Of a stretch of 35,566 nucleotides of DNA, positions 13,392-20,266 are shown in pieces. Source of the stretch: an uncultured Senegalimassilia sp. (GTDB lineage: Bacteria > Actinomycetota > Coriobacteriia > Coriobacteriales > Eggerthellaceae); contig NZ_CAKTYH010000008.1 of the NCBI RefSeq assembly GCF_934632265.1, positions 1 through 35,566 of the forward strand, read 5' to 3'. The translations under genes were made by a program, and so were the position numbers. Below the pieces are notes generated by a model, which was given only the letters and a program-made list of their open reading frames with translations, was not told the origin of the DNA and did not search any database. The first letter of the stretch is position 1, and the number at the start of each line of letters is the position of its first letter.

Positions 13392-14966
13392 GTGGAAGGG
13401 TTTTTCGACGTCGTCAATAACGTGATCACCGCCATTGACGACTTTGTGTGGGGCGTACCGCTGATGGTGCTCATCCTGTTCGGAGGCATCCTGCTGACGG
13501 TTCGTCTGGGCGGTTTGCAGTTCCGTCAACTGCCGCGCGCTTTGCGCTACATGGTCAAGAACGAAAAGGGCGGCTCCGGCGAAGTGACCAGCTTCGGCGC
13601 GCTGTGCACCGCGCTTTCAGCAACCATCGGTACTGGTAACATCGTGGGCGTTGCAACCGCTGTCGTGGTCGGCGGCCCTGGTGCCATGTTCTGGATGTGG
13701 CTGGCAGCGCTGTTCGGCATGGCCACGAAGTACTCCGAGGGCCTGCTTGCCGTCAAGTTCCGCAGCATCGACGAGAACACCGGCCACGTGCTGGGCGGCC
13801 CGTTCTATTACATCGAGCGCGGCATGGGCAAGCGTCTGCCCAAGATCAGCTGGCGTTGGCTGGCCAAGATCTTCGCCTTCTTCGGCATGTGCGTCGGCCT
13901 GTTCGGCATCGGTACTTTCACCCAGGTGAATTCCATCAACACCGCCATCACGAACTTCTTCGATCCTGAGAAGTCCTTCACCATCAGCATCCTCGGTATG
14001 GATTACTCCATCGCCACCGTCATCGGCGGCATCGTGGTTGCCGTGCTGGTCGGCCTGGTGGTCATCGGCGGCATCAAGCGTATCGCCAGCGTCTCCGAGC
14101 GCGTCATCCCCGTCATGGTAGTGCTCTACGTGGGCTTCTCCCTGGTCCTGCTGCTGACCAACCTGGACAAGATCCCCGGCGCGTTCGTGGTCATCTTCCG
14201 TTCCGCCTTCGGCCTTGATGCTGCTGCCGGCGGTATGCTCGGCGCCATCTTCATCGCCATGCAGAAGGGTATCGCCCGCGGTATCTTCTCCAACGAGGCC
14301 GGCCTTGGTTCTGCACCTATCGCCGCTGCTGCCGCTCAGACGAAGGAGCCCGTGCGTCAGGGTCTCGTGTCCATGACCGGTACGTTCCTCGACACCATCG
14401 TGGTCTGCACCATGACCGGCCTTGCCCTGGTCATGACCGGCGCTTACCAGGTCCCCGGCCTTGAGGGCGCTGCCGTCACCACCGCAGCTTTCCAGGCTGG
14501 CCTGCCGTTCATTCCTCCCACCGTCGTGTCGTTCGTGCTCATGGCGTGCCTGGCCCTGTTCGGCTTCACCACCATCCTTGGCTGGGACTACTACGGCGAG
14601 CGTTGCCTTGAGTACTTCAGCAACGGCAGCATGAAGGCCGTAAAGGTTTACCGCTGGCTCTACATCGCCGCTGTGTTCATCGGCCCTTACATGACCGTTT
14701 CCGCCGTTTGGACCATCGCCGACATCTTCAACGCATGCATGGCCGTGCCGAACATGATCGCCTTGATCGTCCTCTCCGGCGTGGTCGTCCGTGAAACGAA
14801 GGACTTCTTCAAGCGTCTGAACGACGCAGGCGGCAAGGAAGAGGACATGGTTCCGCATGAGAATCATGACGACGTGCCGCCGATTGACTCCCTTACCGAT
14901 CGCCTGGGCGCCAAGACCGCTCAGGAGGACCGCGCAGCAGCTGCACAAGGTTTCGCCACCGCATAG
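13392..14966 (+). CDS. Sodium:alanine/glycine symporter (AGCS family)
   Basis: The 524-residue integral membrane protein imports alanine or glycine with Na+. AGCS hallmarks are FGALCTALSATIGTGNIVGVA (about residues 68-88), GGPGAMFWMWLAALFGMATKYSE (94-116), and IARGIFSNEAGLGSAPIAAAAA near the middle, with about ten hydrophobic segments. The start is a GTG at 13392, chosen because AGGAG lies 6 nt upstream and the sequence begins with the family's N-terminal helix. A hydrophilic tail of about 50 residues closes the protein. It runs opposite to most neighbours and uses a narrow set of C-ending codons, a sign of high expression. The upstream glycine riboswitch makes glycine the best guess for substrate or signal. 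Transcription ends at a terminator built on parS. Confidence 0.95.
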   Translation: MEGFFDVVNNVITAIDDFVWGVPLMVLILFGGILLTVRLGGLQFRQLPRALRYMVKNEKGGSGEVTSFGALCTALSATIGTGNIVGVATAVVVGGPGAMFWMWLAALFGMATKYSEGLLAVKFRSIDENTGHVLGGPFYYIERGMGKRLPKISWRWLAKIFAFFGMCVGLFGIGTFTQVNSINTAITNFFDPEKSFTISILGMDYSIATVIGGIVVAVLVGLVVIGGIKRIASVSERVIPVMVVLYVGFSLVLLLTNLDKIPGAFVVIFRSAFGLDAAAGGMLGAIFIAMQKGIARGIFSNEAGLGSAPIAAAAAQTKEPVRQGLVSMTGTFLDTIVVCTMTGLALVMTGAYQVPGLEGAAVTTAAFQAGLPFIPPTVVSFVLMACLALFGFTTILGWDYYGERCLEYFSNGSMKAVKVYRWLYIAAVFIGPYMTVSAVWTIADIFNACMAVPNMIALIVLSGVVVRETKDFFKRLNDAGGKEEDMVPHENHDDVPPIDSLTDRLGAKTAQEDRAAAAQGFATA

Positions 14967-14987
14967 CAACTGCCTGCCCCTCATGCT

Positions 14988-15025
14988 GGCCCCGATGTTT
15001 CACGTGAAACATCGGGGCCTTTTTT
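14988..15025 (+). terminator. Terminator of the symporter gene with parS as its core
   Basis: A perfect 32-bp palindrome spans 14988-15019: GGCCCCGA, then the 16-bp parS, then TCGGGGCC. It is followed by six T (15020-15025). As RNA it folds into a G+C-based stem continuing through the parS arms and runs into a U-tract, the pattern of an intrinsic terminator 22 nt past the symporter stop. Confidence 0.85.
14996..15011. promoter_or_regulatory. parS site 2 (perfect)
   Basis: TGTTTCACGTGAAACA, all 16 bases. It forms the centre of the symporter terminator palindrome. Site 3 lies 102 bp further right. Confidence 0.9.
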
Positions 15026-15079
15026 GTTTCTGCGAGAGCGTTTGCCGTGGACTAGCGGCTAATCATCTACTTGCACAAG

Positions 15080-15103
15080 AAAGGCCACCTTTCGGTGGCC
15101 TTT
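15080..15103. terminator. Bidirectional terminator between the symporter and shikimate-kinase-like genes
   Basis: AAAGGCCACC / GGTGGCCTTT form a perfect 10-bp stem with a 4-nt loop and A/T ends on both sides, suited to stop transcription from either direction. Its main client is probably the leftward shikimate-kinase-like gene. Confidence 0.75.
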
Positions 15104-15113
15104 CAACATCTAA

Positions 15114-15129
15114 TGTTTCACGTGAAACA
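15114..15129. promoter_or_regulatory. parS site 3 (perfect), touching a stop codon
   Basis: TGTTTCACGTGAAACA lies directly after the TAA stop (15130-15132) of the shikimate-kinase-like gene. The palindrome extends to 22 bp (15111-15132) and so includes the stop codon. Confidence 0.9.
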
Positions 15130-15654
15130 TTACTTCACGCCTTCGTGTGCAAGCGCATCTGCAACCTTGCGAGCCGCGGCGGTGATGGACAGGTCGTTCA
15201 CATCCACCGTGATGCCGGCGTAGTGCTCATACAGCGGCAGACGCTCGTCGTAGAGCTCCTTCAGGCTCATGCCGATGCCGCCCTTCAGCACGACGCCGCG
15301 CTCCTGCAGGTCGCTCAGACGGTTCACCAGCTGGTCGTAGGAGATTTTAAGGTACACAACCGTGCCGATCTCGGCCAGGTGCTTCATAGCCTCATCGGAG
15401 TACACGGCGGAACCGCCCGTGGCGATAACGCTGTTCTCCGCCTCGATCTTGCTGAGAATCTCGTTCTCGACCTCGATGAAACCCTCGGGGCCGCATGCAT
15501 CGATGATCTTCTGCAGCGTCTTGTCGCACTGGTTCTGGATGACGATGTCGGCGTCCATGAAGTCCTTCGTCATGATTTTCGCCAACACGATGCCCAGCGT
15601 GGATTTACCCGAGCCGGGCATGCCGATAAGAACAACGTTGTTCTTCTCCGCCAT
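15130..15654 (-). CDS. Shikimate kinase-like P-loop kinase
   Basis: The 174-residue protein has the shikimate kinase fold: Walker A GMPGSGKST at 11-19, the DAD acidic motif at 34-36, IATGGSAV at 77-84, and DERLPLYEHYA with Arg138. By family length it is complete. Two positions that normally contact shikimate differ: the arginine in the FRxxE segment is Ile60 (GFIEVE), and the third glycine of GGG is Ser82. It may therefore be a divergent shikimate kinase or act on another substrate. No other aromatic amino-acid gene is nearby. ATG at 15654 is supported by AAGGAGG with good spacing, and an extended -10 TGATACAAT lies about 35 nt upstream. Confidence 0.75.
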   Translation of the reverse strand: MAEKNNVVLIGMPGSGKSTLGIVLAKIMTKDFMDADIVIQNQCDKTLQKIIDACGPEGFIEVENEILSKIEAENSVIATGGSAVYSDEAMKHLAEIGTVVYLKISYDQLVNRLSDLQERGVVLKGGIGMSLKELYDERLPLYEHYAGITVDVNDLSITAAARKVADALAHEGVK

Positions 15655-15688
15655 GGTAAGCCCTCCTTGATCGGTCATGTACGTTCGA

Positions 15689-15694
15689 ATTGTA
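15689..15694 (-). promoter_or_regulatory. Extended -10 of the shikimate-kinase-like gene
   Basis: TGATACAAT on the minus strand (TACAAT at 15689-15694) lies 35 nt upstream of the start at 15654. No strong -35 is present at standard distance. Confidence 0.45.
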
Positions 15695-15736
15695 TCATGC
15701 CTGCTCACGCTTGATTACAACGGTAACAAGCTGTTC

Positions 15737-16648
15737 TTATATAGCCTCCCCAACGGCCTCATCGGGCTGTTTGCGCTTCAACGGGAACGTCTCGCTGATG
15801 ATGATGGCCACGAAGATCAAGGAGAAGCCGACCAGCAAACGCAGGCTCAGCTGCTCACCGTACAGCAGCACGCTGAACAGCACGCCGAACACCGATTCCA
15901 AGCTCAAGAACAGCGATGCCTGCGCAGGAGGGATGTGCGCCAGCGCCACGTTCTGAATGCCGAACGCCACGATGGAGGCGAAGATGGACAGGAACAGCAA
16001 CTGGCCGATGATGTCCGGCGTGAACACCGCGAACCCCGGAAACGTTTCGAACGCCGCTCCCGACAGCAAGCCCATGCAACCCTCGGCAACAAACTGCACA
16101 GCGGTCAGGGCAAGCACGTCATGGAAGCGGGAGAGTTTCGAAACCAGCACCATATGCACGGCAAACAGAACTGCGCAGAGCAGCGTCATAACCTCGCCAA
16201 AGCCCATGGTCATGCCGCCCGATTGGACTGACACCAGCCAAATACCCACCAGGGCAAGCACGGCCGCGCCGATATTGAACACCGTCGGGCGCCTGTGGGC
16301 GACGATCCACCACAGGAAGGGGACGATCACGCAATATGTTGCCGTCAGAAACGCGTTGATGCCCGGTGTCGTATGCTCCAAGCCCACGGTTTGCGTCCAG
16401 AACGCCAGGAAGTCGGCAAGGCCAAGCACCGTGCCGGCAAGCACCATCTTGCCGCTGAACGCCTTCCGGACGCGCTTCCAGAGGATAGAGGTCAGCACGA
16501 TGCCCGCGAACAGGAAGCGGAACCCCAGCAGCCACGCTGGCGGAAGCACCGCCACAACGCCCTTCATGGACACGAAGCTATAGCCCCAGATGATGGTCGC
16601 CACAACGATGGCAACCTTATACGCCCAAGCAGGCAATTCCTTCTTCAT
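15737..16648 (-). CDS. EamA/DMT-superfamily transporter
   Basis: The 303-residue protein has ten hydrophobic helices in two five-helix repeats, the layout of the drug/metabolite transporter superfamily. The first repeat opens with IIWGYSFVSMKGVV and closes with GIWLVS; the second runs from GFGEVMTLLCAVLFAVHMV to LLVGFSLIFVAIIISE, including the EamA-type PAQASLFLSLESVFGVLFS segment. Such proteins export amino acids, nucleotides or other metabolites; the substrate cannot be read from sequence. The start at 16648 follows GGGAAGGCTGT. The leader contains a terminator-like hairpin and a short possible open frame overlapping the start codon. Confidence 0.88.
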   Translation of the reverse strand: MKKELPAWAYKVAIVVATIIWGYSFVSMKGVVAVLPPAWLLGFRFLFAGIVLTSILWKRVRKAFSGKMVLAGTVLGLADFLAFWTQTVGLEHTTPGINAFLTATYCVIVPFLWWIVAHRRPTVFNIGAAVLALVGIWLVSVQSGGMTMGFGEVMTLLCAVLFAVHMVLVSKLSRFHDVLALTAVQFVAEGCMGLLSGAAFETFPGFAVFTPDIIGQLLFLSIFASIVAFGIQNVALAHIPPAQASLFLSLESVFGVLFSVLLYGEQLSLRLLVGFSLIFVAIIISETFPLKRKQPDEAVGEAI

Positions 16649-16749
16649 ACAGCCTTCCCTTTGCCTTCAACCGCACCCGGATTCGGGAGCGCACAAAAAC
16701 GCCGACCTGCAGCCGCACAGAGCGACGCAGATCGGCGCTTCACCTTCAT
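16645..16749 (-). other. Possible 34-codon leader frame overlapping the EamA gene start
   Basis: An ATG-started frame at 16749 runs through the hairpin region and stops at a TGA that overlaps the EamA start codon (ATGA). It begins MKVKRRSASL and is basic. It lacks a clear ribosome-binding site, so it may be chance; the overlap with the start codon is the reason to list it. Confidence 0.2.
16695..16737 (-). terminator. Terminator-like hairpin upstream of the EamA gene
   Basis: CGCCGACCTGC (16700-16710) pairs with GCAGATCGGCG (16727-16737) with one mismatch, around a 16-nt loop, and is followed on the minus strand by five T. It either ends the leftward DUF2207 transcript or attenuates a transcript starting at the promoter at 16780-16807. 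Confidence 0.65.
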
Positions 16750-16779
16750 CAAGATTCGCCGCTAGACGATGCGCCCGCT

Positions 16780-16807
16780 ATCTTAGCAGACGGGCAGCGT
16801 CAAGCAA
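16780..16807 (-). promoter_or_regulatory. Possible promoter ahead of the EamA gene
   Basis: TTGCTT (16802-16807) and TAAGAT (16780-16785) are 16 nt apart on the minus strand, with TGC before the -10. A transcript from here must pass the hairpin at 16695-16737 to reach the coding region. Confidence 0.4.
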
Positions 16808-16928
16808 GCTGAAAGCATACCGCGAGAATCAAGCGGCGAGCGAGCGGGGTGTGCAGATCGCGCGCCTGCCTATCGCAGGTTTGCCTTTGTCTTCAATCAG
16901 CCCGCATCCGCAGCTTCCTTCATGGCAA

Positions 16929-18932
16929 CTAGCGAGCTCCGCCACCGCCACCGCCGAAGCCGCCACCGCCGCCGCTAGAGAATCCGCCGCCGCTGCCGCT
17001 GCCGCTCGATTCGGCCTGTATGGCCTCGTTGGCGGTCTTCACAGCCTGGTTAAACGACGAGGAAAGGAAGCTTCCCACGTCGGGCATCCCGGTATTCGCG
17101 CCGCTCTCGTAGGAGGTGTACCAACCCCACCAGGGCACATAGGTGTCTCCATACGTCTGGTCGACCGTGAACAGCTGGGGCTGCGTCGTACGAAGCTGCT
17201 CGATGGCTTGCTTGGCCACGCCGAACAGGTACGCGTACACCATGAACTCGCCCCACACCTTCACGTCGGTGGGCGGACGCTCCTCCAGCGAGCTGAAATC
17301 GCGCAGCCAATTGCGCAACGCCTTGCAATGCGCAACCAGGTTATTGCCGTCAACGCTGCGTCGCGTCATGTTATTGCCAATGAACGCCAGCGCTGCAACG
17401 GTCGGAACACCGCATATCATCGGGAGCATGTTGTCGGTCATGAACCAGATCACCATAGCAATCACTAGCAACGCCACAGCGATCATCCACGTCCAGCCGC
17501 GCAGATTGTTGCCCTTTTCCTCGAAGAAGCCGTTTTTATCCGTCTCGGCGGTCAGCACGCCTTGCCAATTCTCCACGGCGTTTACCAGTTGCTCCGAATG
17601 GTCTTCGCCATACTTCTTGATGCTGCCGAACCACAGCGAATTCTGGCCTGCCGCCACCCTGTCGAACAGCAGATTGAACGTAGCCTTATCGATCGGGTCG
17701 CTGACCGCGTCGACCTCTACCAGCTTCGTGATATAGAAGTCGTTCACGGTCTTCATGCCGCCATGCTTCTTCGGCGCCATATACGAACCGGAGTCGATGC
17801 GGACAGCGCCCGTTTGAGCCAGATGCATGATGGTTGCCGTCAAGTCGTCGGTGCTTTTCCTATTCCAGCGCCACAGGCGGCCGATAACGGCCGGATGTAC
17901 GCCCTTGCGCGGCACATCGCGCCAATACTGCTCGGTAAAATCCGGCTTATGCTCCTTGCCATGGCGGAAGAACATGACGATGGCCCAGGCCAGCGCCGCC
18001 ACGCACACGGCTACGCATGCAATAGAGAACGCCAGCGACATCATGCGCTTGCTGTTCGCCGTATCCGCCCAGGCCTTCTCCTCCTTCAGGACCGTGTCCA
18101 GGCGCTGCTCGCCGGCATGCAGCCGCTGTGCGCTCAGCGACACGTTCGTCAGCCACTTGGAGGGGATGCATACGCGCATCTCCGCATACTCGCCCGATTC
18201 GACGCGGGGAACCGTGCACGTGACGGACCCATCGGCGTTAACGGAAACGTTGCCGCTCAACGGACCATGGCCCCACGCGCGCACGTTCTCGCCAGGATCG
18301 ACCGTGACGCCTTGGGGGAGGGGAAGCTGAAGCGTAGCCGTCACGTTCTCGGAAGCAACCGCCCAGGCAGAGCCTAGATACTGCCAGTACACCTCCGAGA
18401 CGTCGTCGTACACCTGAGCCATGTTGGTGATGGTGTAATCAAGTTCCACGACCACACGCTGAGGCTGGGATCCGAAGAATACGTACACAGTGTTCTTCGG
18501 GCTATCGACGGAATACGAATCTTTCCCGGGGCCGCCCTCTTCGCGCCACTTCAGCTCGAAGGGTACCTCGGGCATCGCCGACATGGACCCTTCGGCGTCA
18601 TTGGACCCGTCGACGCTCATCATGCGAACACCGTTCACGGAGAACTCTGCATTCGTGGGCAGAAGGTTCAGCGTCCACCACACAGCGGAGAACGAACCGT
18701 CGAAATCGAACGTGCGCTGCTCCACCACATGAAGCGTGCCGTCGGTTTCCAGCTGCGCTTGGATGTTCACCTGCGGCATGGTGTATGACTTCGCGTAGGC
18801 CTTGCCCGGCAAAGCCGCCAATGCGCATGCGCAGGCGACGACCATTAAAGCGGCTGTGACCAGCCACGCGATGCGGAAACGCGCATCATCCCGCTGGCTG
18901 CCTGGGAAATGAGGTGTCCTTGTGTATTGCAT
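16929..18932 (-). CDS. DUF2207 family membrane protein
   Basis: The 667-residue protein has a signal/anchor at residues 21-40 with a possible cleavage at AYA-KS (47-48). A long extracytoplasmic region follows, with VVEQRTFDFDGSF and the DUF2207-type sandwich, then membrane segments at about 298-322, 480-498 and 502-519. Between them lies a cytoplasmic domain (YWRDVPRKGVHPAVIGRLWRWN at 336-357). The end is a Gly/Ser-rich low-complexity tail finishing in GGGGGGAR, a habit of this family. The role is unknown; DUF2207 genes often occur near lemA genes, as here. I chose ATG at 18932 because AAGGAG lies 8 nt upstream and TATAAT lies at 18969-18974; the frame extends further only through antisense tRNA sequence. 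Confidence 0.88.
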   Translation of the reverse strand: MQYTRTPHFPGSQRDDARFRIAWLVTAALMVVACACALAALPGKAYAKSYTMPQVNIQAQLETDGTLHVVEQRTFDFDGSFSAVWWTLNLLPTNAEFSVNGVRMMSVDGSNDAEGSMSAMPEVPFELKWREEGGPGKDSYSVDSPKNTVYVFFGSQPQRVVVELDYTITNMAQVYDDVSEVYWQYLGSAWAVASENVTATLQLPLPQGVTVDPGENVRAWGHGPLSGNVSVNADGSVTCTVPRVESGEYAEMRVCIPSKWLTNVSLSAQRLHAGEQRLDTVLKEEKAWADTANSKRMMSLAFSIACVAVCVAALAWAIVMFFRHGKEHKPDFTEQYWRDVPRKGVHPAVIGRLWRWNRKSTDDLTATIMHLAQTGAVRIDSGSYMAPKKHGGMKTVNDFYITKLVEVDAVSDPIDKATFNLLFDRVAAGQNSLWFGSIKKYGEDHSEQLVNAVENWQGVLTAETDKNGFFEEKGNNLRGWTWMIAVALLVIAMVIWFMTDNMLPMICGVPTVAALAFIGNNMTRRSVDGNNLVAHCKALRNWLRDFSSLEERPPTDVKVWGEFMVYAYLFGVAKQAIEQLRTTQPQLFTVDQTYGDTYVPWWGWYTSYESGANTGMPDVGSFLSSSFNQAVKTANEAIQAESSGSGSGGGFSSGGGGGFGGGGGGAR

Positions 18933-18968
18933 CGAGAATGCTCCTTGCAAGTTTCCGACAGTCAAGGT

Positions 18969-18974
18969 ATTATA
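18969..18974 (-). promoter_or_regulatory. -10 box of the DUF2207 gene
   Basis: A perfect TATAAT on the minus strand, about 37 nt before the start codon. It lies back to back with the promoter of tRNA-Ser(GCU). No clear -35 is seen. Confidence 0.5.
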
Positions 18975-18986
18975 TCTAACCGCACC

Positions 18987-18992
18987 TATTAT
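18987..18992 (+). promoter_or_regulatory. -10 box of tRNA-Ser(GCU)
   Basis: TATTAT ends 5 nt before the first tRNA base, so transcription probably begins at or very near the mature 5' end. This is unusual, as most tRNAs carry a leader removed by RNase P. Confidence 0.4.
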
Positions 18993-18997
18993 AGCGT

Positions 18998-19088
18998 GGA
19001 GAAGTGACCGAGAGGCCGAAGGTGCTCGCCTGCTAAGTGAGTATGCCCCACAAGGGCATCTAGGGTTCGAATCCCTACTTCTCCGCCA
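18998..19088 (+). tRNA. tRNA-Ser (anticodon GCU)
   Basis: A class II tRNA with a long variable arm. The acceptor GGAGAAG pairs with CTTCTCC (19078-19084), discriminator G and an encoded CCA (19086-19088). The anticodon stem CTCGC/GTGAG holds the loop CTGCTAA, giving anticodon GCT for AGC/AGU codons. The T-loop GGTTCGAATCC is intact. Confidence 0.97.
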
Positions 19089-19098
19089 CGTATTTTCC

Positions 19099-19123
19099 GC
19101 CCTCACAAATGCGAGGGCTTTTT
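19099..19123 (+). terminator. Terminator of tRNA-Ser(GCU)
   Basis: GCCCTC (19099-19104) and GAGGGC (19113-19118) form a 6-bp stem followed by five T, 10 nt beyond the tRNA. Confidence 0.8.
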
Positions 19124-19144
19124 CATGCTCTGATTACCAGCTGT

Positions 19145-19174
19145 AAAAGAAGGCGCCCTATATCGGGCGCCTTC
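19145..19174 (-). terminator. Terminator of the lemA unit
   Basis: GAAGGCGCCC / GGGCGCCTTC is a perfect 10-bp stem with a 6-nt loop, followed on the minus strand by TTTT, 4 nt beyond the small membrane-protein stop. Confidence 0.85.
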
Positions 19175-19178
19175 GCGA

Positions 19179-19538
19179 TTATCTTCTTCCCCAGGGCCAA
19201 CGACGCAAGCGCTTCGCTTTCATCGGCTTCATCCGATACGAGGGGTTGTGCTTCAGGAACACGGCTCGGCATATCCGCGTGATTCCCAGCGCCACCAACG
19301 CCGTCACCATGAACGAAAGCGTCAGATCGAGCACGTCTTTGTTGCTCTCCGACAGTGCATACAAGCTTGCCAAGCCGAAAAACGACGCCAGCGCAACATT
19401 CAGCGCGGTGAAGGCCTTGATGAGGATCTCCTTCGCCCGCGCGGGCGAATAGCGCCACGACGCCACCACGTACACCACGCCGGCCGCAAAAGCCAGCAAC
19501 AGCAGCAACGGTATGATGCGCGTCAACCTTGCGACCAT
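19179..19538 (-). CDS. Small membrane protein, unknown, in the lemA unit
   Basis: I do not recognise this family. The 119-residue protein has three hydrophobic segments at about residues 8-26, 43-62 and 73-92, and a strongly basic C-terminus ending KAKRLRRWPWGRR. It begins one nucleotide after the lemA stop, so translation is almost certainly coupled, and the unit ends in a terminator directly behind it. This context suggests a membrane partner of LemA. Confidence 0.75.
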   Translation of the reverse strand: MVARLTRIIPLLLLLAFAAGVVYVVASWRYSPARAKEILIKAFTALNVALASFFGLASLYALSESNKDVLDLTLSFMVTALVALGITRICRAVFLKHNPSYRMKPMKAKRLRRWPWGRR

Positions 19539-19539
19539 G

Positions 19540-20091
19540 CTAGAACGTCACCTTCGGCGCGGTGGAGGCACCTTCTTCAACGGCGAAGCTCGGGCGCTCC
19601 TTGAATCCCATCATGCCCGCGAAGAGCACGGCAGGGAACGTCTGGATGGCGGTGTTGTACTTCATGACCGTGTCGTTGAAGCTCTGGCGCATGTAGCTGA
19701 TCTTATCCTCGGTGTTCGACAGCTCGGCCTGCAGCTGCTGGAAGTTGGCGTTCGCCTTCAGGTCGGGATAGGCCTCGGCCACCGCGAACAAGCTTTTGAG
19801 GGTCTCAGTAAGGTGGTTGTTGGCCCCCATGCGGCCCTCGGGAGTGCTTGCGTTCGCCACAGCCGCGCGAGCCTGCGTCACGGCGTCCAGCGTGGCGCTC
19901 TCGTGCTGCGCATACCCCTTCACGGTTTCGACCACGTTCGGGATAAGGTCAAGGCGCCTTTGGAGCTGCACATCGATCTGCGCCCAAGCGTTGTCCACCA
20001 TGTTGCGAAGCTTCACCAGCTTGTTGTAGAGCGCGATGATGAGCACGATAAGCACTACGGCTATCGCAACGAGGATGATTACCGCTGTCAT
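19540..20091 (-). CDS. LemA family protein
   Basis: The 183-residue protein has one N-terminal membrane anchor (residues 3-22), then the LemA signature NKLVKLRNMVDNAWAQIDVQLQRRLDLIPNVVETVKGYAQHE at about 23-64 (quoted for position, with key blocks NAWAQIDVQL and RRLDLIPN), and a long helical bundle ending FKERPSFAVEEGA. LemA proteins place a helical domain outside the cytoplasm; their molecular role is not settled. Ribosome-binding site AAGGAGG at 5 nt supports the start. The small membrane gene follows with a 1-nt gap, and DUF2207, a frequent neighbour of lemA, lies beyond the tRNA. Confidence 0.93.
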   Translation of the reverse strand: MTAVIILVAIAVVLIVLIIALYNKLVKLRNMVDNAWAQIDVQLQRRLDLIPNVVETVKGYAQHESATLDAVTQARAAVANASTPEGRMGANNHLTETLKSLFAVAEAYPDLKANANFQQLQAELSNTEDKISYMRQSFNDTVMKYNTAIQTFPAVLFAGMMGFKERPSFAVEEGASTAPKVTF

Positions 20092-20266
20092 GGCTTCCTC
20101 CTTCTACAGGTTGCCTTTACTCGCACGACTTCGAAGATGACACCGCTCTGCAAATCGCAGTTTATGCCCTCACGGGATCAATGCCTTCCCGCAAGCCCGG
20201 CGTATCCGGTTCGAGCACAGCATAAACCACTTTGCCACGCTGAAATCGCTGCCTTGCGAAGTTCGT

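Noticed and set aside
13617..14984. 455-codon minus-strand frame antisense to the symporter
   Set aside because: Composition is His/Asp/Gly-rich and motif-free; the plus frame is a clear AGCS protein.
18933..19106. N-terminal extension of the DUF2207 frame through 19106
   Set aside because: It translates the antisense of tRNA-Ser(GCU) (RDSNPRCPCGA is a familiar tRNA shadow). A good start with ribosome-binding site lies at 18932.
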